Assembly (NCBI GenBank): GCA_045631445.1
Contig: JAZQUS010000054.1
Span: 21,418 to 85,417 of the forward strand
Direction: 5' to 3'
Length of the DNA: 64,000 bases
Source: RGIG4608 sp045631445
Lineage (GTDB): Bacteria > Bacillota > Clostridia > Oscillospirales > CAG-272
The position numbers and the translations under genes were made by a program. Each line of letters begins with the position of its first letter. Position 1 is the first letter of the stretch. This document shows, one piece after another, positions 1-8,221 of this stretch. Under the pieces are notes generated by a model. That model was given only the letters and a program-made list of their open reading frames with translations, did not search any database and was not told the DNA's origin.

Positions 1-483
1 ACTTTTAAGTATTTTTCTTCAACCTTTGATAAAATAATTGCTCTTGAGCCGGAAAACATTACTGTGCATACCTTCTGTGTTAAAAAGGCGGCGGATATTC
101 TTGCGCAAAATCAAAATATTTATTCTATTCGTGGTGGTGACGTTGGAAAATGCGTTGACTATTCACAGCTTCGTGCACAGGCGGCAGGTTACTTGCCTTA
201 CTATATGTATAGACAAAAGAATACTGTTGGTAACTTTGAAAACGTTGGTTTTGCTCAAGAAGGAACAGAAGGACTTTACAACATCTATATGATGGAAGAG
301 GTGCATTCAATTCTTTCCGTTGGTGCAGGTGCTGTAACTAAGCTTGTCGAATATTATCCTGCAAATATAGCATCTACTAAAATTATCAGACATTTTAATC
401 CTAAATATCCTTATGAGTATCTTGATAATTACTCGAGTGCAAACGTTATTGAAGAAATTAAGAAGTTTTATGCTTGTCATTAA
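1..483 (+). CDS. hemZ: HemZ-like radical SAM coproporphyrinogen dehydrogenase, C-terminal part
   Basis: The 5' end lies outside the window; the frame is open from base 1 and encodes the last 160 residues. The segment with PENITVHTF, YMYRQKN and ENVGFAQEG, then NIYMMEEVHSILSVGAGA, is the C-terminal pattern of the HemZ/HemN-like oxygen-independent coproporphyrinogen oxidases of Firmicutes. The radical SAM CxxxCxxC part would be upstream and is not visible. The family acts in anaerobic haem or porphyrin synthesis or has a HemN-like role; no other haem gene is in view, so the substrate is not proven. It ends 11 bases before the next start codon and is probably co-transcribed with it. Confidence 0.8.
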   Translation, partial: TFKYFSSTFDKIIALEPENITVHTFCVKKAADILAQNQNIYSIRGGDVGKCVDYSQLRAQAAGYLPYYMYRQKNTVGNFENVGFAQEGTEGLYNIYMMEEVHSILSVGAGAVTKLVEYYPANIASTKIIRHFNPKYPYEYLDNYSSANVIEEIKKFYACH

Positions 484-494
484 TGGAGGTAAGT

Positions 495-1781
495 ATGAAA
501 ATTTTATTTAAAAATATTAGAATCCCTGAAGAATATGGCTTTGCAGACGAGCATATATTTCTTTTGACCGATGGTGAACGTATTTCCTATATCGGTAGAG
601 AAAGACCTATGGAGTTTGATAGAGTTATTGATGGTAAGGGCAATCTTTTAATTCCAGGATTTTATAATTCACATTGCCATGCGCCTATGGTTATGTTCCG
701 TGGATTTGGTGAGGATTTGCCACTTTGGAGATGGCTTAATGAAAAGATTTTTCCTGCCGAGGAAAGACTCAATTCTGAAAACGTATACCTTGCTTCAAAA
801 TATGCTATTGCAGAAATGCTTAAAAATGGTATAGTTTCGTTTTCTGATATGTATATGTTTGAAAATTCCGTAGCAAAAGCAGTTGTTGAAACAGGAATTA
901 AGGCTAATCTTTCTCGTTCACTTGTTTCATTTGGTGAAAATGCAACAATCAAAGGCGATTGGCGTTTCAAAGAAGCTACCGAATGGGTAAAGCAATATCA
1001 AGGTGCAAACAACGGTAAACTCATTATGGATATGTCCATTCACGCAGAATATACAAACGTTGAGGGGTATATTCGCGAGGTTGCGGAATATACTAAAGAT
1101 AATAACCTTAGAATGCAGATACATGCATCTGAAAGCGAAACAGAGCATCTTGCTTGTATTGAAAAATACGGCAAAACACCTATTGAATTTTTCCGTGATA
1201 CAGGCGTGCTTTCATCACCTACAACACTTGCGCATTGTGTTTATGTAACTGATAGTGATATGGATATTATCCGTGAGCACGGTGCATTTGTTTCACATAA
1301 TGCAACAAGTAATTTAAAGCTTGGCAGCGGTGTTGCAAGAGTTCCTACAATGCTTCAAAAGGGTGTTTGTGTAACACTTGGAACTGATGGTGCTGCATCT
1401 AATAATACACTTGATATTATGCGTGAATATCAGCTTGCATCAATTCTTCACAAGGGATATAACCGTGATGCAGAGGCAACAAGAGCATATCAAATGCTTG
1501 ACCTTGCAACCGTGAACGGTGCAAAATCACAAGGAAGAAACGATTGCGGAAAACTTGTTGTGGGTAATCGTGCAGATATTGTTATGATTGATTTGAATGC
1601 GATTAATAACAAACCGTGCTTTGATACTTATTGCACACTTTCATATAGTGCAAATTCTTCAAACGTGCTTATGACTATGGTTGATGGAGAAATTCTTTAT
1701 CACAATGGTAAATTTACTACTATTGATATAGAAAAGGTAACGCGCGAATTTGATGATGTGTGCGCGCATTATTTTGATTAA
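495..1781 (+). CDS. Amidohydrolase, MtaD/SAH-deaminase-like
   Basis: 428 residues, close to the usual ~430 of the S-adenosylhomocysteine / 5-methylthioadenosine deaminase branch of the amidohydrolase superfamily. Metal ligand motif HCH at residues 60-62 (NSHCHAPMVMFRG), then IHASESETE, LAHCVYVTD and the catalytic aspartate in LGTDGAASNN near residue 298. The FRGFGEDLPLWRWL segment is typical of this branch. I chose ATG 495 because GGAGGT at 485-490 sits 4 bases upstream; the longer reading from TTG 474 would overlap the previous gene. Likely cytosolic, deaminating an adenosine-type or related heterocyclic substrate in methionine or purine salvage; exact substrate unknown. Confidence 0.85.
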   Translation: MKILFKNIRIPEEYGFADEHIFLLTDGERISYIGRERPMEFDRVIDGKGNLLIPGFYNSHCHAPMVMFRGFGEDLPLWRWLNEKIFPAEERLNSENVYLASKYAIAEMLKNGIVSFSDMYMFENSVAKAVVETGIKANLSRSLVSFGENATIKGDWRFKEATEWVKQYQGANNGKLIMDMSIHAEYTNVEGYIREVAEYTKDNNLRMQIHASESETEHLACIEKYGKTPIEFFRDTGVLSSPTTLAHCVYVTDSDMDIIREHGAFVSHNATSNLKLGSGVARVPTMLQKGVCVTLGTDGAASNNTLDIMREYQLASILHKGYNRDAEATRAYQMLDLATVNGAKSQGRNDCGKLVVGNRADIVMIDLNAINNKPCFDTYCTLSYSANSSNVLMTMVDGEILYHNGKFTTIDIEKVTREFDDVCAHYFD

Positions 1782-1803
1782 AATTTAATGGAGGGCGAGA
1801 ACT

Positions 1804-3429
1804 ATGCAAAAGAAAAATACTGATGCAAAGAATTACGGCAAACAGTTTTTTTCGGGAGTAGCTGTTCTCGCCATTTCTACTTTTATAGTTAAGATTATCG
1901 GTCTTTTTTATAAGATACCGATGATGGCATATTTAGGTGCGGAGGGAATGGGATATTTCAATTCTGCATATGATATCTACTCTTTGTTTTTTGTTATTTC
2001 AACAACGGGAATTCCTGTGGCTATTTCAATTCTTGTCGCAGAAAATAAGGTGCAGGGAAGAATTGATAATATAAAGAAGATATTCAAAGTTTCTCTGGTA
2101 GTGCTTGGAAGTCTTGGACTTTTAGGCACGTTAGCTATGGGCATTTTTTATAATGAGATGGCGAAAATAATAAATAATAATGGTGCTGCATTTTGTATTT
2201 TAGCAATATCACCAACCTTGTTGATGATTTGTTTAAGTAGTGCGATTAGGGGATATTTTCAGGGCAATCAAAGTATGATTCCAACTGCAGTTTCTCAGGT
2301 GATTGAGGCGCTTGGTAAACTATTTCTTGGATTAGGCTTCGCTATAATTGCCATAAATAAAGGTTATGACATTCCAAGAGTAGCTGCATTTGCGGTTTGT
2401 GGGTTAACACTTGGTGTAGCTATATCGTTACTGTTTCTCGTTTTATATAAATTTTTGTATAGAATGAAAGTAGAAAATGTTGATGTATCAAATAGCTATG
2501 AGTCAAACGCCGCAATACTGAAAAAGCTTTTGAATATCGCTATTCCAATTACACTCAGTTCAACTATTTTGAGTCTTACCAAAATTATTGATATGACGAT
2601 GATTTTAAGAAGACTTGGTGATATTGGATATACTCAAAACCAATCAAATGCCATATATGGCTCTTATAGTACAATGGCGGTTTCTATATACAATTTGCCC
2701 GCTACGTTAATTAGTGCTATAGCATTACCCCTTGTGCCATTGCTTGTTTCTGCGATTGAGAGCAATGATTTGAAAAAAGAAAAATCAGTTTTAGCTTCCG
2801 CATTAAAAATGGCATCATTGATATCTTTGCCTACAGGGCTTGGAATTGCGGTGTTTAGTAAACAGATTCTAATGCTTTTATTTTCTTCACAAGAACAAGA
2901 AATTGAATATACCGCGCCTTTGCTTTCACTTCTTGGCTTGTCCGTGTTTTTATCCGCTATAATAACAATTTCTAATTCGATTTTGCAGGCATATAAGCAA
3001 GTGAAAAAGCCCATACTGAGCATGATAATAGGTGTTTTGGTTAAGATAATATTTGCATTTGTGTTAATAGGAATTCCTAAAATTAATATCTATGGTGCGC
3101 CGATAAGTACATTTATTTCGTCGGTTGTAATAGTTGCTATAAACCTATACTTTATTGTAAAAAGAGCAGGCAAAATAGATAAAGTTTTCAATTTGTTTGC
3201 ATTACCGTTTTTGGCAGCATTTTTGTCAGTTGGAATTGGTGCAGTTCTTTATTGGTTTTTTACTGGAATTGTTAATTCTCGATTGCTTATATTACCTATA
3301 ATAGTAGTGGTTGCGTTGCTTTACAGTATATTAATATTAAAACTTCGCGCTATAAATGAGACCGAGATTTTAATGCTTCCCAAGGGAGATAAGATTTTAA
3401 TAATATTAAAGAAAATTCACCTTGTGTGA
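1804..3429 (+). CDS. Polysaccharide/lipid II flippase-like membrane protein (YabM/SpoVB family)
   Basis: 541 residues, hydrophobic throughout with about 14 predicted membrane spans, starting with a short basic N-terminus and the MOP-superfamily opening FFSGVAVLAISTFIVKIIGL. The length and motifs such as STTGIPVAISILVAEN and IRGYFQGNQSM match the SpoVB/YtgP/YabM group, which moves lipid-linked cell-wall or spore-cortex precursors across the membrane. The following mazG, rqcP, yabP, yabQ, divIC order matches the B. subtilis yabM-yabN-yabO-yabP-yabQ-divIC region, which favours YabM. Strong ribosome binding site GGAGGG at 1790-1795. The stop overlaps the upstream edge of the mazG frame. Confidence 0.85.
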   Translation: MQKKNTDAKNYGKQFFSGVAVLAISTFIVKIIGLFYKIPMMAYLGAEGMGYFNSAYDIYSLFFVISTTGIPVAISILVAENKVQGRIDNIKKIFKVSLVVLGSLGLLGTLAMGIFYNEMAKIINNNGAAFCILAISPTLLMICLSSAIRGYFQGNQSMIPTAVSQVIEALGKLFLGLGFAIIAINKGYDIPRVAAFAVCGLTLGVAISLLFLVLYKFLYRMKVENVDVSNSYESNAAILKKLLNIAIPITLSSTILSLTKIIDMTMILRRLGDIGYTQNQSNAIYGSYSTMAVSIYNLPATLISAIALPLVPLLVSAIESNDLKKEKSVLASALKMASLISLPTGLGIAVFSKQILMLLFSSQEQEIEYTAPLLSLLGLSVFLSAIITISNSILQAYKQVKKPILSMIIGVLVKIIFAFVLIGIPKINIYGAPISTFISSVVIVAINLYFIVKRAGKIDKVFNLFALPFLAAFLSVGIGAVLYWFFTGIVNSRLLILPIIVVVALLYSILILKLRAINETEILMLPKGDKILIILKKIHLV

Positions 3430-3443
3430 TAGAAGGATTTATG

Positions 3444-4151
3444 ATGTTAAAAAATAAAAAAGTTGAATATATACTTTCAAGAGAAAAATATGATTTTTAT
3501 GACCTTTGTGCTATAATGGAAATTTTGCGCGGTGAGGGAGGTTGCCCATGGGACACCGAACAAACTCACGAGAGCATAAGAAAGAACTTCATAGAGGAAA
3601 CTTATGAGGTGATTGAGGCAATTGATAAAAAGGATACTGAGCTCCTTCGCGAGGAGCTTGGCGACGTAATGCTTCAGGTTGTGTTCCATACACAAATGGA
3701 AAGAGAACTTGGAAATTTTGATATTAATGATGTTGCACACGATGTTTGTGCAAAGTTAGTTCATCGTCATCCGCACATTTTTGGAGATGTAAATGCTGAA
3801 ACTTCCGACGAAGTGCTTAAAAATTGGGAGGCAATCAAAAACGTTGAAAAGAGCAGAGAAACGTTATATGATAAATTGAATAGTGTTCCCTCAATGACTC
3901 CAGCTTTAATGAGAGCAAGTAAGGTTGCTAAAAAATCGGGTGAGTATAAATCGTTTACTAATTCGGAAATTATTGATATGATTAGCTCCTCACTTCACAG
4001 AATGGCAGAATCGCCAGATAATATTGATGAAAAAGAATTGGGAGAAGCATTGTTTTTGATTAGTGCACTTTCTTCAAAAACCGAATTTGATGCTGAAGAA
4101 GTACTTTTCAAAAAGACAAATTCCTTTATTGAAAAATACAAAGACCGATAA
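3444..4151 (+). CDS. mazG: MazG-type nucleoside triphosphate pyrophosphohydrolase (YabN-like)
   Basis: Hydrolyses NTPs to NMP and PPi in the family, cleaning nucleotide pools. The N-terminal MazG domain is intact: GGCPWDTEQTHESIRKNF, the metal-binding helix EETYEVIEAID and EELGDVMLQVVFH. The second domain (from about residue 150) keeps the outline (EKELGEALFLISA, then EEVLFKKTNSFIEKY) but has lost several acidic ligands. ATG 3444 is preferred because AGGA at 3434-3437 is 6 bases upstream; ATG 3441 and GTG 3426 are in frame. B. subtilis YabN carries an extra N-terminal methyltransferase domain that is absent here. Confidence 0.88.
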   Translation: MLKNKKVEYILSREKYDFYDLCAIMEILRGEGGCPWDTEQTHESIRKNFIEETYEVIEAIDKKDTELLREELGDVMLQVVFHTQMERELGNFDINDVAHDVCAKLVHRHPHIFGDVNAETSDEVLKNWEAIKNVEKSRETLYDKLNSVPSMTPALMRASKVAKKSGEYKSFTNSEIIDMISSSLHRMAESPDNIDEKELGEALFLISALSSKTEFDAEEVLFKKTNSFIEKYKDR

Positions 4152-4270
4152 TTTATTAGATATGAACAAATTTTGTGCATTGTGTTTGTATATTAACAAC
4201 AAAACATATTTTTTGTGTTCAAAATAGATAAAAAAATCGCAAAAAAATCAAGAAAAATTGCAAAAAACCC

Positions 4271-4299
4271 TTGCAATATCAAGGTTTTTGTGATATTAT
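4271..4299 (+). promoter_or_regulatory. Sigma-A-type promoter of the HU gene
   Basis: TTGCAA (4271-4276) and TATTAT (4294-4299) are 17 bases apart, with a TG extended -10 dinucleotide at 4291-4292. The predicted start of transcription falls at about 4306, where a 17-base palindrome begins. Confidence 0.75.
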
Positions 4300-4305
4300 A
4301 TTAGT

Positions 4306-4322
4306 GTAATGAAATTCATTAC
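4306..4322. promoter_or_regulatory. 17-base palindrome at the HU transcription start
   Basis: GTAATGAAATTCATTAC is an inverted repeat with 8-base arms around one central base. It begins where transcription should start. It could be an operator or a small 5'-UTR hairpin; I do not recognise a known regulator consensus. Confidence 0.5.
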
Positions 4323-4350
4323 ATAAATTATGAAAGGTTAGGATTTTAAA

Positions 4351-4623
4351 ATGAACAAAGTTCAGTTGGTTGAAGCAGTTGCGGCTGCTGGTAAGCTTAC
4401 AAAGAAAGATGCGGAGGTTGCAGTTAAGGCGGTTACAGATTCTATCGTTGCTGCTCTTCAGAATGGAGAAAAGGTACAGCTCGTTGGCTTCGGTACATTT
4501 GAAGTTAAGGCTTGTGGCGAAAGAAAGGGTAGAAATCCCAAGACAGGCGAAGAAATCGTTATCGCAGCTTCCAAGCGCCCCACATTTACAGCTGGTAAGG
4601 CATTTAAGGACGCAGTAAACTAA
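4351..4623 (+). CDS. hup: HU-family DNA-binding protein
   Basis: 90 residues, the standard HU length. MNKVQLVEAVAAAGKLTKKDAE at the start, VQLVGFGTFEV, the GRNPKTGEEI arm that inserts into the DNA minor groove, and the closing PTFTAGKAFKD are all canonical. It bends and compacts chromosomal DNA as a dimer. It has its own promoter and terminator inside the yab cluster, consistent with high independent expression; Clostridia often have HU between mazG and the S4 gene. Confidence 0.97.
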   Translation: MNKVQLVEAVAAAGKLTKKDAEVAVKAVTDSIVAALQNGEKVQLVGFGTFEVKACGERKGRNPKTGEEIVIAASKRPTFTAGKAFKDAVN

Positions 4624-4632
4624 TTATTTATA

Positions 4633-4666
4633 AAAAATTATGGGCGGTAAACCGCCCATAATTTTT
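4633..4666. terminator. Bidirectional-looking intrinsic terminator after HU
   Basis: TTATGGGCGGT / ACCGCCCATAA form a GC-rich stem with a very short loop, flanked by A-rich sequence upstream and TTTTT downstream. It separates HU from rqcP. Confidence 0.85.
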
Positions 4667-4680
4667 GATTGGAGATACTT

Positions 4681-4923
4681 ATGAGATTAGATAAATTTTT
4701 AAAGGTTTCAAGAATTATTAAGAGAAGAACCGTTGCTAACGATGCATGCGATAATGCTCACGTTACCGTAAACGGTAGATCTGCCAAGGCATCATATGAC
4801 GTTAAAACAAATGATATTATTGAAATTACTTTTGGTACGAGAACACTTAAAATACGCGTTCTTGATATAAAGGAGCACGTATTAAAGGACGATGCATCTT
4901 CACTATATGAGGTTATAACTTAA
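4681..4923 (+). CDS. rqcP: S4-domain ribosome-associated quality control protein RqcP (YabO)
   Basis: 80 residues made of one S4 RNA-binding domain: MRLDKFLKVSRIIKRRTVAN, then HVTVNGRSAKASYDVK and NDIIEITFG. RqcP works with RqcH on split 50S subunits, adding alanine tails to stalled peptides. GGAG at 4671-4674 supports ATG 4681 over the upstream in-frame ATG at 4669. Position between HU and yabP matches yabO. Confidence 0.92.
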   Translation: MRLDKFLKVSRIIKRRTVANDACDNAHVTVNGRSAKASYDVKTNDIIEITFGTRTLKIRVLDIKEHVLKDDASSLYEVIT

Positions 4924-4933
4924 TTCATAAAAC

Positions 4934-4980
4934 AAACACCTGCAACATACCATTTATTATAAAGGTTGGAGGTGTTTTTT
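4934..4980 (+). promoter_or_regulatory. Hairpin and U-tract overlapping the yabP ribosome binding site
   Basis: 4934-4946 (AAACACCTGCAAC) pairs with 4965-4977 (GTTGGAGGTGTTT) over 13 positions with one mismatch. The 3' arm contains the GGAGGT Shine-Dalgarno of yabP and is followed by a T run that ends at the start codon. It can act as a terminator after rqcP, as a ribosome-binding-site lock, or both. Confidence 0.6.
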
Positions 4981-5268
4981 ATGTCGGAAACAAAGGGTGT
5001 AAATTCAAGAATAAACCATAATTTGATAATGAATTCAAGAGAAAAATTAAGTATTGACGGTGTTAAAGACATTATTAGCTTTGATGAAAATAACGTGAAT
5101 TTAAAAACAGTATGTGGTGATTTATATATTGAAGGAGATAATTTGCATATTAACGTTTTGAATATTGAAAAAGGGAATGTTGAGTTGACGGGAAAAATTT
5201 TTGGACTTAATTATTTAGATTCTAATAATAACGACAAATCATCTTTGCTTTCAAGGATATTTAAGTGA
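4981..5268 (+). CDS. yabP: Sporulation protein YabP
   Basis: 95 residues, the usual YabP size. NSRINHNLIMNSREKLSIDG, DIISFDENNVNLKTVCGDL and IEGDNLHINVLNIEKG are the recognisable YabP/YqfC-like pattern. The family is required for spore cortex formation in the mother cell. The start is fixed by GGAGGT at 4968-4973, 7 bases upstream. The stop overlaps the yabQ start, indicating translational coupling. Confidence 0.92.
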   Translation: MSETKGVNSRINHNLIMNSREKLSIDGVKDIISFDENNVNLKTVCGDLYIEGDNLHINVLNIEKGNVELTGKIFGLNYLDSNNNDKSSLLSRIFK

Positions 5269-5693
5269 TGGATATTATACCGCTTGAAATATTGAGAGCA
5301 CTATTTATAAGTGCTTTTTGTGGTTTATTTGTCTTATTTGCATATGATATATTTGCTATGGTTATGTCTGAAATATTATCAATAAAAAGCAATGTTTATT
5401 ATTTTATTTCGGATATTCTCTTTATCCTTACTTTTACCGTGGTTTTTATATTGTTTCTTTATTATTTGTGCGACGGAAGGGTGCGAGGCTCGTTTTTGGG
5501 GATGATGATTTTCGGAATGTTACTATATCATAGAGTGATAAGAAAAACCGTAAATAAAATAATAAAGATATTGATATCTCCGATTAAAATATTAATTGCG
5601 TTCTTTACTGATGCAATCAAAAAAATGATAAAATTTTTATTACAAGCTATTGCAAAAAAACGTATTAAGTTGTATAATAAGGATGTAAAATAA
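5268..5693 (+). CDS. yabQ: Spore cortex biosynthesis membrane protein YabQ
   Basis: 141 residues with four hydrophobic segments in the first ~90 residues and a basic C-terminal tail (KKRIKLYNKDVK). PLEILRALFISAFCGLFVLFAYDIF and LCDGRVRGSFLGMMIFGMLLY are typical of YabQ. The start overlaps the yabP stop by one base (TGATG); GTG 5265 is an alternative. YabQ is a forespore outer membrane protein needed for cortex assembly. Confidence 0.88.
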   Translation: MDIIPLEILRALFISAFCGLFVLFAYDIFAMVMSEILSIKSNVYYFISDILFILTFTVVFILFLYYLCDGRVRGSFLGMMIFGMLLYHRVIRKTVNKIIKILISPIKILIAFFTDAIKKMIKFLLQAIAKKRIKLYNKDVK

Positions 5694-5727
5694 ACCGTAT
5701 AATAAACAAAGGTGAGAGGAGAGCAAA

Positions 5728-6027
5728 ATGAATATTTCTTCTAAAATAAATTCTAAAAAAATAAAAAAATTGCCCTCCTATTTGCTTTTAGCGTTCGTCA
5801 CCATTTTGGTTGTCATTTCATTGATTATAGCTGCCAATAATTTGATGGAGTATATTGCCATTAAGCAAGAAAATCAAAAGCTTGAAATTATTAGGGACAA
5901 TAAATTGCTTGAAATCGATGAACTTAAGTACTATATCAATACTGAAATTGATGATGAATACAAGGAAAGAATGGCTCGTCTTTTAGGGTATTGCTTTCCG
6001 GATGAATTAATTTATTATCTTGAATAA
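5728..6027 (+). CDS. divIC: Septum formation initiator DivIC/FtsB-like protein
   Basis: 99 residues: short basic cytoplasmic start, one membrane span (about residues 18-36), then an extracytoplasmic coiled coil (about residues 40-75) ending in ERMARLLGYCFPDELIYY, the family's closing pattern. DivIC joins FtsL and DivIB in the divisome. Placement directly after yabQ is the classic Firmicutes arrangement. GAGGAGA upstream supports the start. Confidence 0.85.
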   Translation: MNISSKINSKKIKKLPSYLLLAFVTILVVISLIIAANNLMEYIAIKQENQKLEIIRDNKLLEIDELKYYINTEIDDEYKERMARLLGYCFPDELIYYLE

Positions 6028-6039
6028 GGAATTTGTATT

Positions 6040-6927
6040 ATGTTAGATGTATTAATTATTGGAGGAGGACCTGCGGGTCTTTCGAGCGCGATATATGCTA
6101 AGCGCGCAGGACTATCCGTTACAGTGCTTGACAAAGGGGCTTCCGAATGTCAAATTACCAAAGCTACAGAGGTAGAAAATTATCTGGGATTTAAGTCTAT
6201 TAGCGGAATTGATTTGCAGGCGCAATTTGTTGAACATGCAAAAGCACAAGAAATTCCGATAATTAAAAAGGGTGTTGTTTCTGTTGAGAAGATCGAAAAT
6301 GGTTTTAAGGTGTTCACAAAAAAGGATGAATTCGAGTGTAAGCATCTTGTTTTGGCTATGGGAAGATCACACAAGCATCTTGGAGTTAAAGGTGAGGATC
6401 GTCTTGCGGGTGCGGGCGTTTCATATTGTGCTACTTGTGACGGATTTTTCTTTAAAAACAAAGTAGTTGCAGTTATTGGTGGCGGTGACAGTGCGGTAAG
6501 CCAAGCAATATACCTTTCTGCATTTTGTCAAAAGGTATATTTAATCCATCGCAGAGATGAATTTAGGGCTGCTAATTATCTTGTTGAAAGAGCGCGTGAA
6601 AAGGATAATATAGAATTTGTTCTTAATGCTACTGTGAATGAAATTCTTGGTGATAATTTTGTTACCGGAGTTAGCGTTACTCAAGCTGAAGTTAGAACCA
6701 TTGAATGCGACGGCGTTTTTGGTGCGGTTGGAGAAAAGCCAAATATGTCATTTGCGATTGACGGACTTAATACCACTCCTCAAGGTCAGATTTTAACCGA
6801 CAATTATTGCCGAACGAATATCAATGGGCTTTATGCGGTTGGTGATATACGAGAAAGAGAGGTATATCAAATAATTACTGCAGTTGCTGACGGCGCACTC
6901 GTTGTTGAAGGTATTCTTAAAGAATAA
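6040..6927 (+). CDS. trxB: Thioredoxin reductase-type FAD/NADPH oxidoreductase
   Basis: 295 residues. FAD-binding GGGPAG near residue 9, redox pair CATC at 130-133, NADPH-binding GGGDSA near 147, and HRRDEFRA near 170, where the arginines normally read the NADPH 2'-phosphate. A GD motif near residue 271 (YAVGDI) contacts FAD. All thioredoxin-reductase hallmarks are present, so this should reduce thioredoxin or a similar small disulfide protein with NADPH. No thioredoxin gene is adjacent. It closely follows divIC and probably ends that transcript, since a terminator-like hairpin follows. Confidence 0.88.
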   Translation: MLDVLIIGGGPAGLSSAIYAKRAGLSVTVLDKGASECQITKATEVENYLGFKSISGIDLQAQFVEHAKAQEIPIIKKGVVSVEKIENGFKVFTKKDEFECKHLVLAMGRSHKHLGVKGEDRLAGAGVSYCATCDGFFFKNKVVAVIGGGDSAVSQAIYLSAFCQKVYLIHRRDEFRAANYLVERAREKDNIEFVLNATVNEILGDNFVTGVSVTQAEVRTIECDGVFGAVGEKPNMSFAIDGLNTTPQGQILTDNYCRTNINGLYAVGDIREREVYQIITAVADGALVVEGILKE

Positions 6928-6939
6928 AATATAACTAAT

Positions 6940-6990
6940 ACTCATATATTTCATTAAAAAGGTTTAGGAGATGAAATATATGAGTTTTTT
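6940..6990 (+). promoter_or_regulatory. 15-bp perfect hairpin and U-tract enclosing the start of the carboxypeptidase gene
   Basis: 6940-6954 (ACTCATATATTTCAT) is the exact reverse complement of 6971-6985, which holds both candidate start codons of the next gene. The 16-base loop carries the AGGAG Shine-Dalgarno. The 3' arm runs straight into TTTTTT, so the structure also has the form of an intrinsic terminator for the upstream genes. Confidence 0.7.
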
Positions 6991-8146
6991 ATTTTTGAAA
7001 AGATGTTTAATGGTGTTTTTGTGTATTATTATGTTATTTTCTTCGGGAATGTGTCATATTTCTGCTAAAGAAAATCTTCAAAGTGAAAATATGAAATTTG
7101 ACTGTAAAAGTGCAATATTAATGGAAGCAACTACGGGAACGGTTTTATATGAATACAATTCTGATTTAGCACTTCCGCCTGCGTCCGTTACTAAAATAAT
7201 GACCTTGCTTTTGGTTATGGAGGAAATCGAAAAGGGAAATTTAAAATACACAGATACTATAACTACGAGTGCTTATGCGGCATCTATGGGTGGATCTCAG
7301 GTGTTTTTAAAAGAGGGGGAACAAATGAGCGCCGAAGATATGATAAAGAGTGTGGTTATTGCATCTGCTAACGATGCTGCAGTTGCTCTTGCGGAGCATA
7401 TATGTGGTTCGGAACAGATTTTTGTTCAAAGAATGAATGAAAAAGCACGCGAGCTTGGAATGGAAAATACTTGTTTTGAAAATACGAATGGTCTTGATGA
7501 TACTGCTAATAACCATTTAACAAGTGCAAAGGATATTGCTATTATGTCGCGTGAATTAATAAAGCATGATGATATATTAAAATATAGCTCTATATGGATG
7601 GATACAATTAGAAACGGGGAGTTTGGGTTAACTAATACAAATAGACTCGTTAGATTTTATCAAGGTGCTACCGGGCTTAAAACAGGCTCCACATCAAAGG
7701 CAAAGTTTTGTATTAGCGCAACTGCAAAGCGCGGAAATATGCACTTGATTTGTGTAATTATGGGGGCGCCAAGTAGTGCAGAGAGAAATTCTATTGCTAC
7801 TCAACTTTTGAATTGGGGGTTTGCCAATTTTGAACTGTATCAAAATCCCGCAGAAAAGTTAGAACCAATAAAGGTTGCCGGAGGAACTGAAGATAAGTGC
7901 CATATATATACTGAAGATTTTTCTTGTGTGGTGAAAAAAGGGAATGCATCTAATATCAAAAAGAAATATGAAATTCCAAATAAAATCAATGCTCCTTTGG
8001 GAAAAGGTGAGGAGATTGGAAAAATTTTATATTACCATAATAATGAAATTATAGGAGAATCCTCCGTTCTTTCTTGCGAAAATGTTGATAAGATTGATTT
8101 TTGGGGAATATTTGTTAGAATTTTGTCAAAAATTCTTCTAAAATAA
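6980..8146 (+). CDS. dacF: D-alanyl-D-alanine carboxypeptidase, DacF/PBP5 type
   Basis: 388 residues from ATG 6980; ATG 6971 directly abuts the Shine-Dalgarno AGGAG (6966-6970), so 6980 with 9-base spacing is preferred. Signal peptide in the first ~32 residues, then the penicillin-binding triad: SVTK at 69-72, SAN at 129-131, KTG at 234-236. A C-terminal domain and a final amphipathic stretch (IFVRILSKILLK) likely hold it on the membrane surface as in PBP5. It trims the terminal D-Ala of peptidoglycan pentapeptides; DacF members act in spore cortex formation, fitting the neighbouring spore genes. Confidence 0.9.
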   Translation: MSFLFLKRCLMVFLCIIMLFSSGMCHISAKENLQSENMKFDCKSAILMEATTGTVLYEYNSDLALPPASVTKIMTLLLVMEEIEKGNLKYTDTITTSAYAASMGGSQVFLKEGEQMSAEDMIKSVVIASANDAAVALAEHICGSEQIFVQRMNEKARELGMENTCFENTNGLDDTANNHLTSAKDIAIMSRELIKHDDILKYSSIWMDTIRNGEFGLTNTNRLVRFYQGATGLKTGSTSKAKFCISATAKRGNMHLICVIMGAPSSAERNSIATQLLNWGFANFELYQNPAEKLEPIKVAGGTEDKCHIYTEDFSCVVKKGNASNIKKKYEIPNKINAPLGKGEEIGKILYYHNNEIIGESSVLSCENVDKIDFWGIFVRILSKILLK

Positions 8147-8157
8147 TAAATTACCTC

Positions 8158-8186
8158 TTGCAATTTTTATTAAAAAGTAGTAAAAT
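8158..8186 (+). promoter_or_regulatory. Sigma-A-type promoter of pgi
   Basis: TTGCAA (8158-8163), 17-base spacer, TAAAAT (8181-8186), about 35 bases before the start codon. Confidence 0.7.
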
Positions 8187-8221
8187 GATAGGTAGTTTGA
8201 TTTTAGAAGGGAAACATAATT

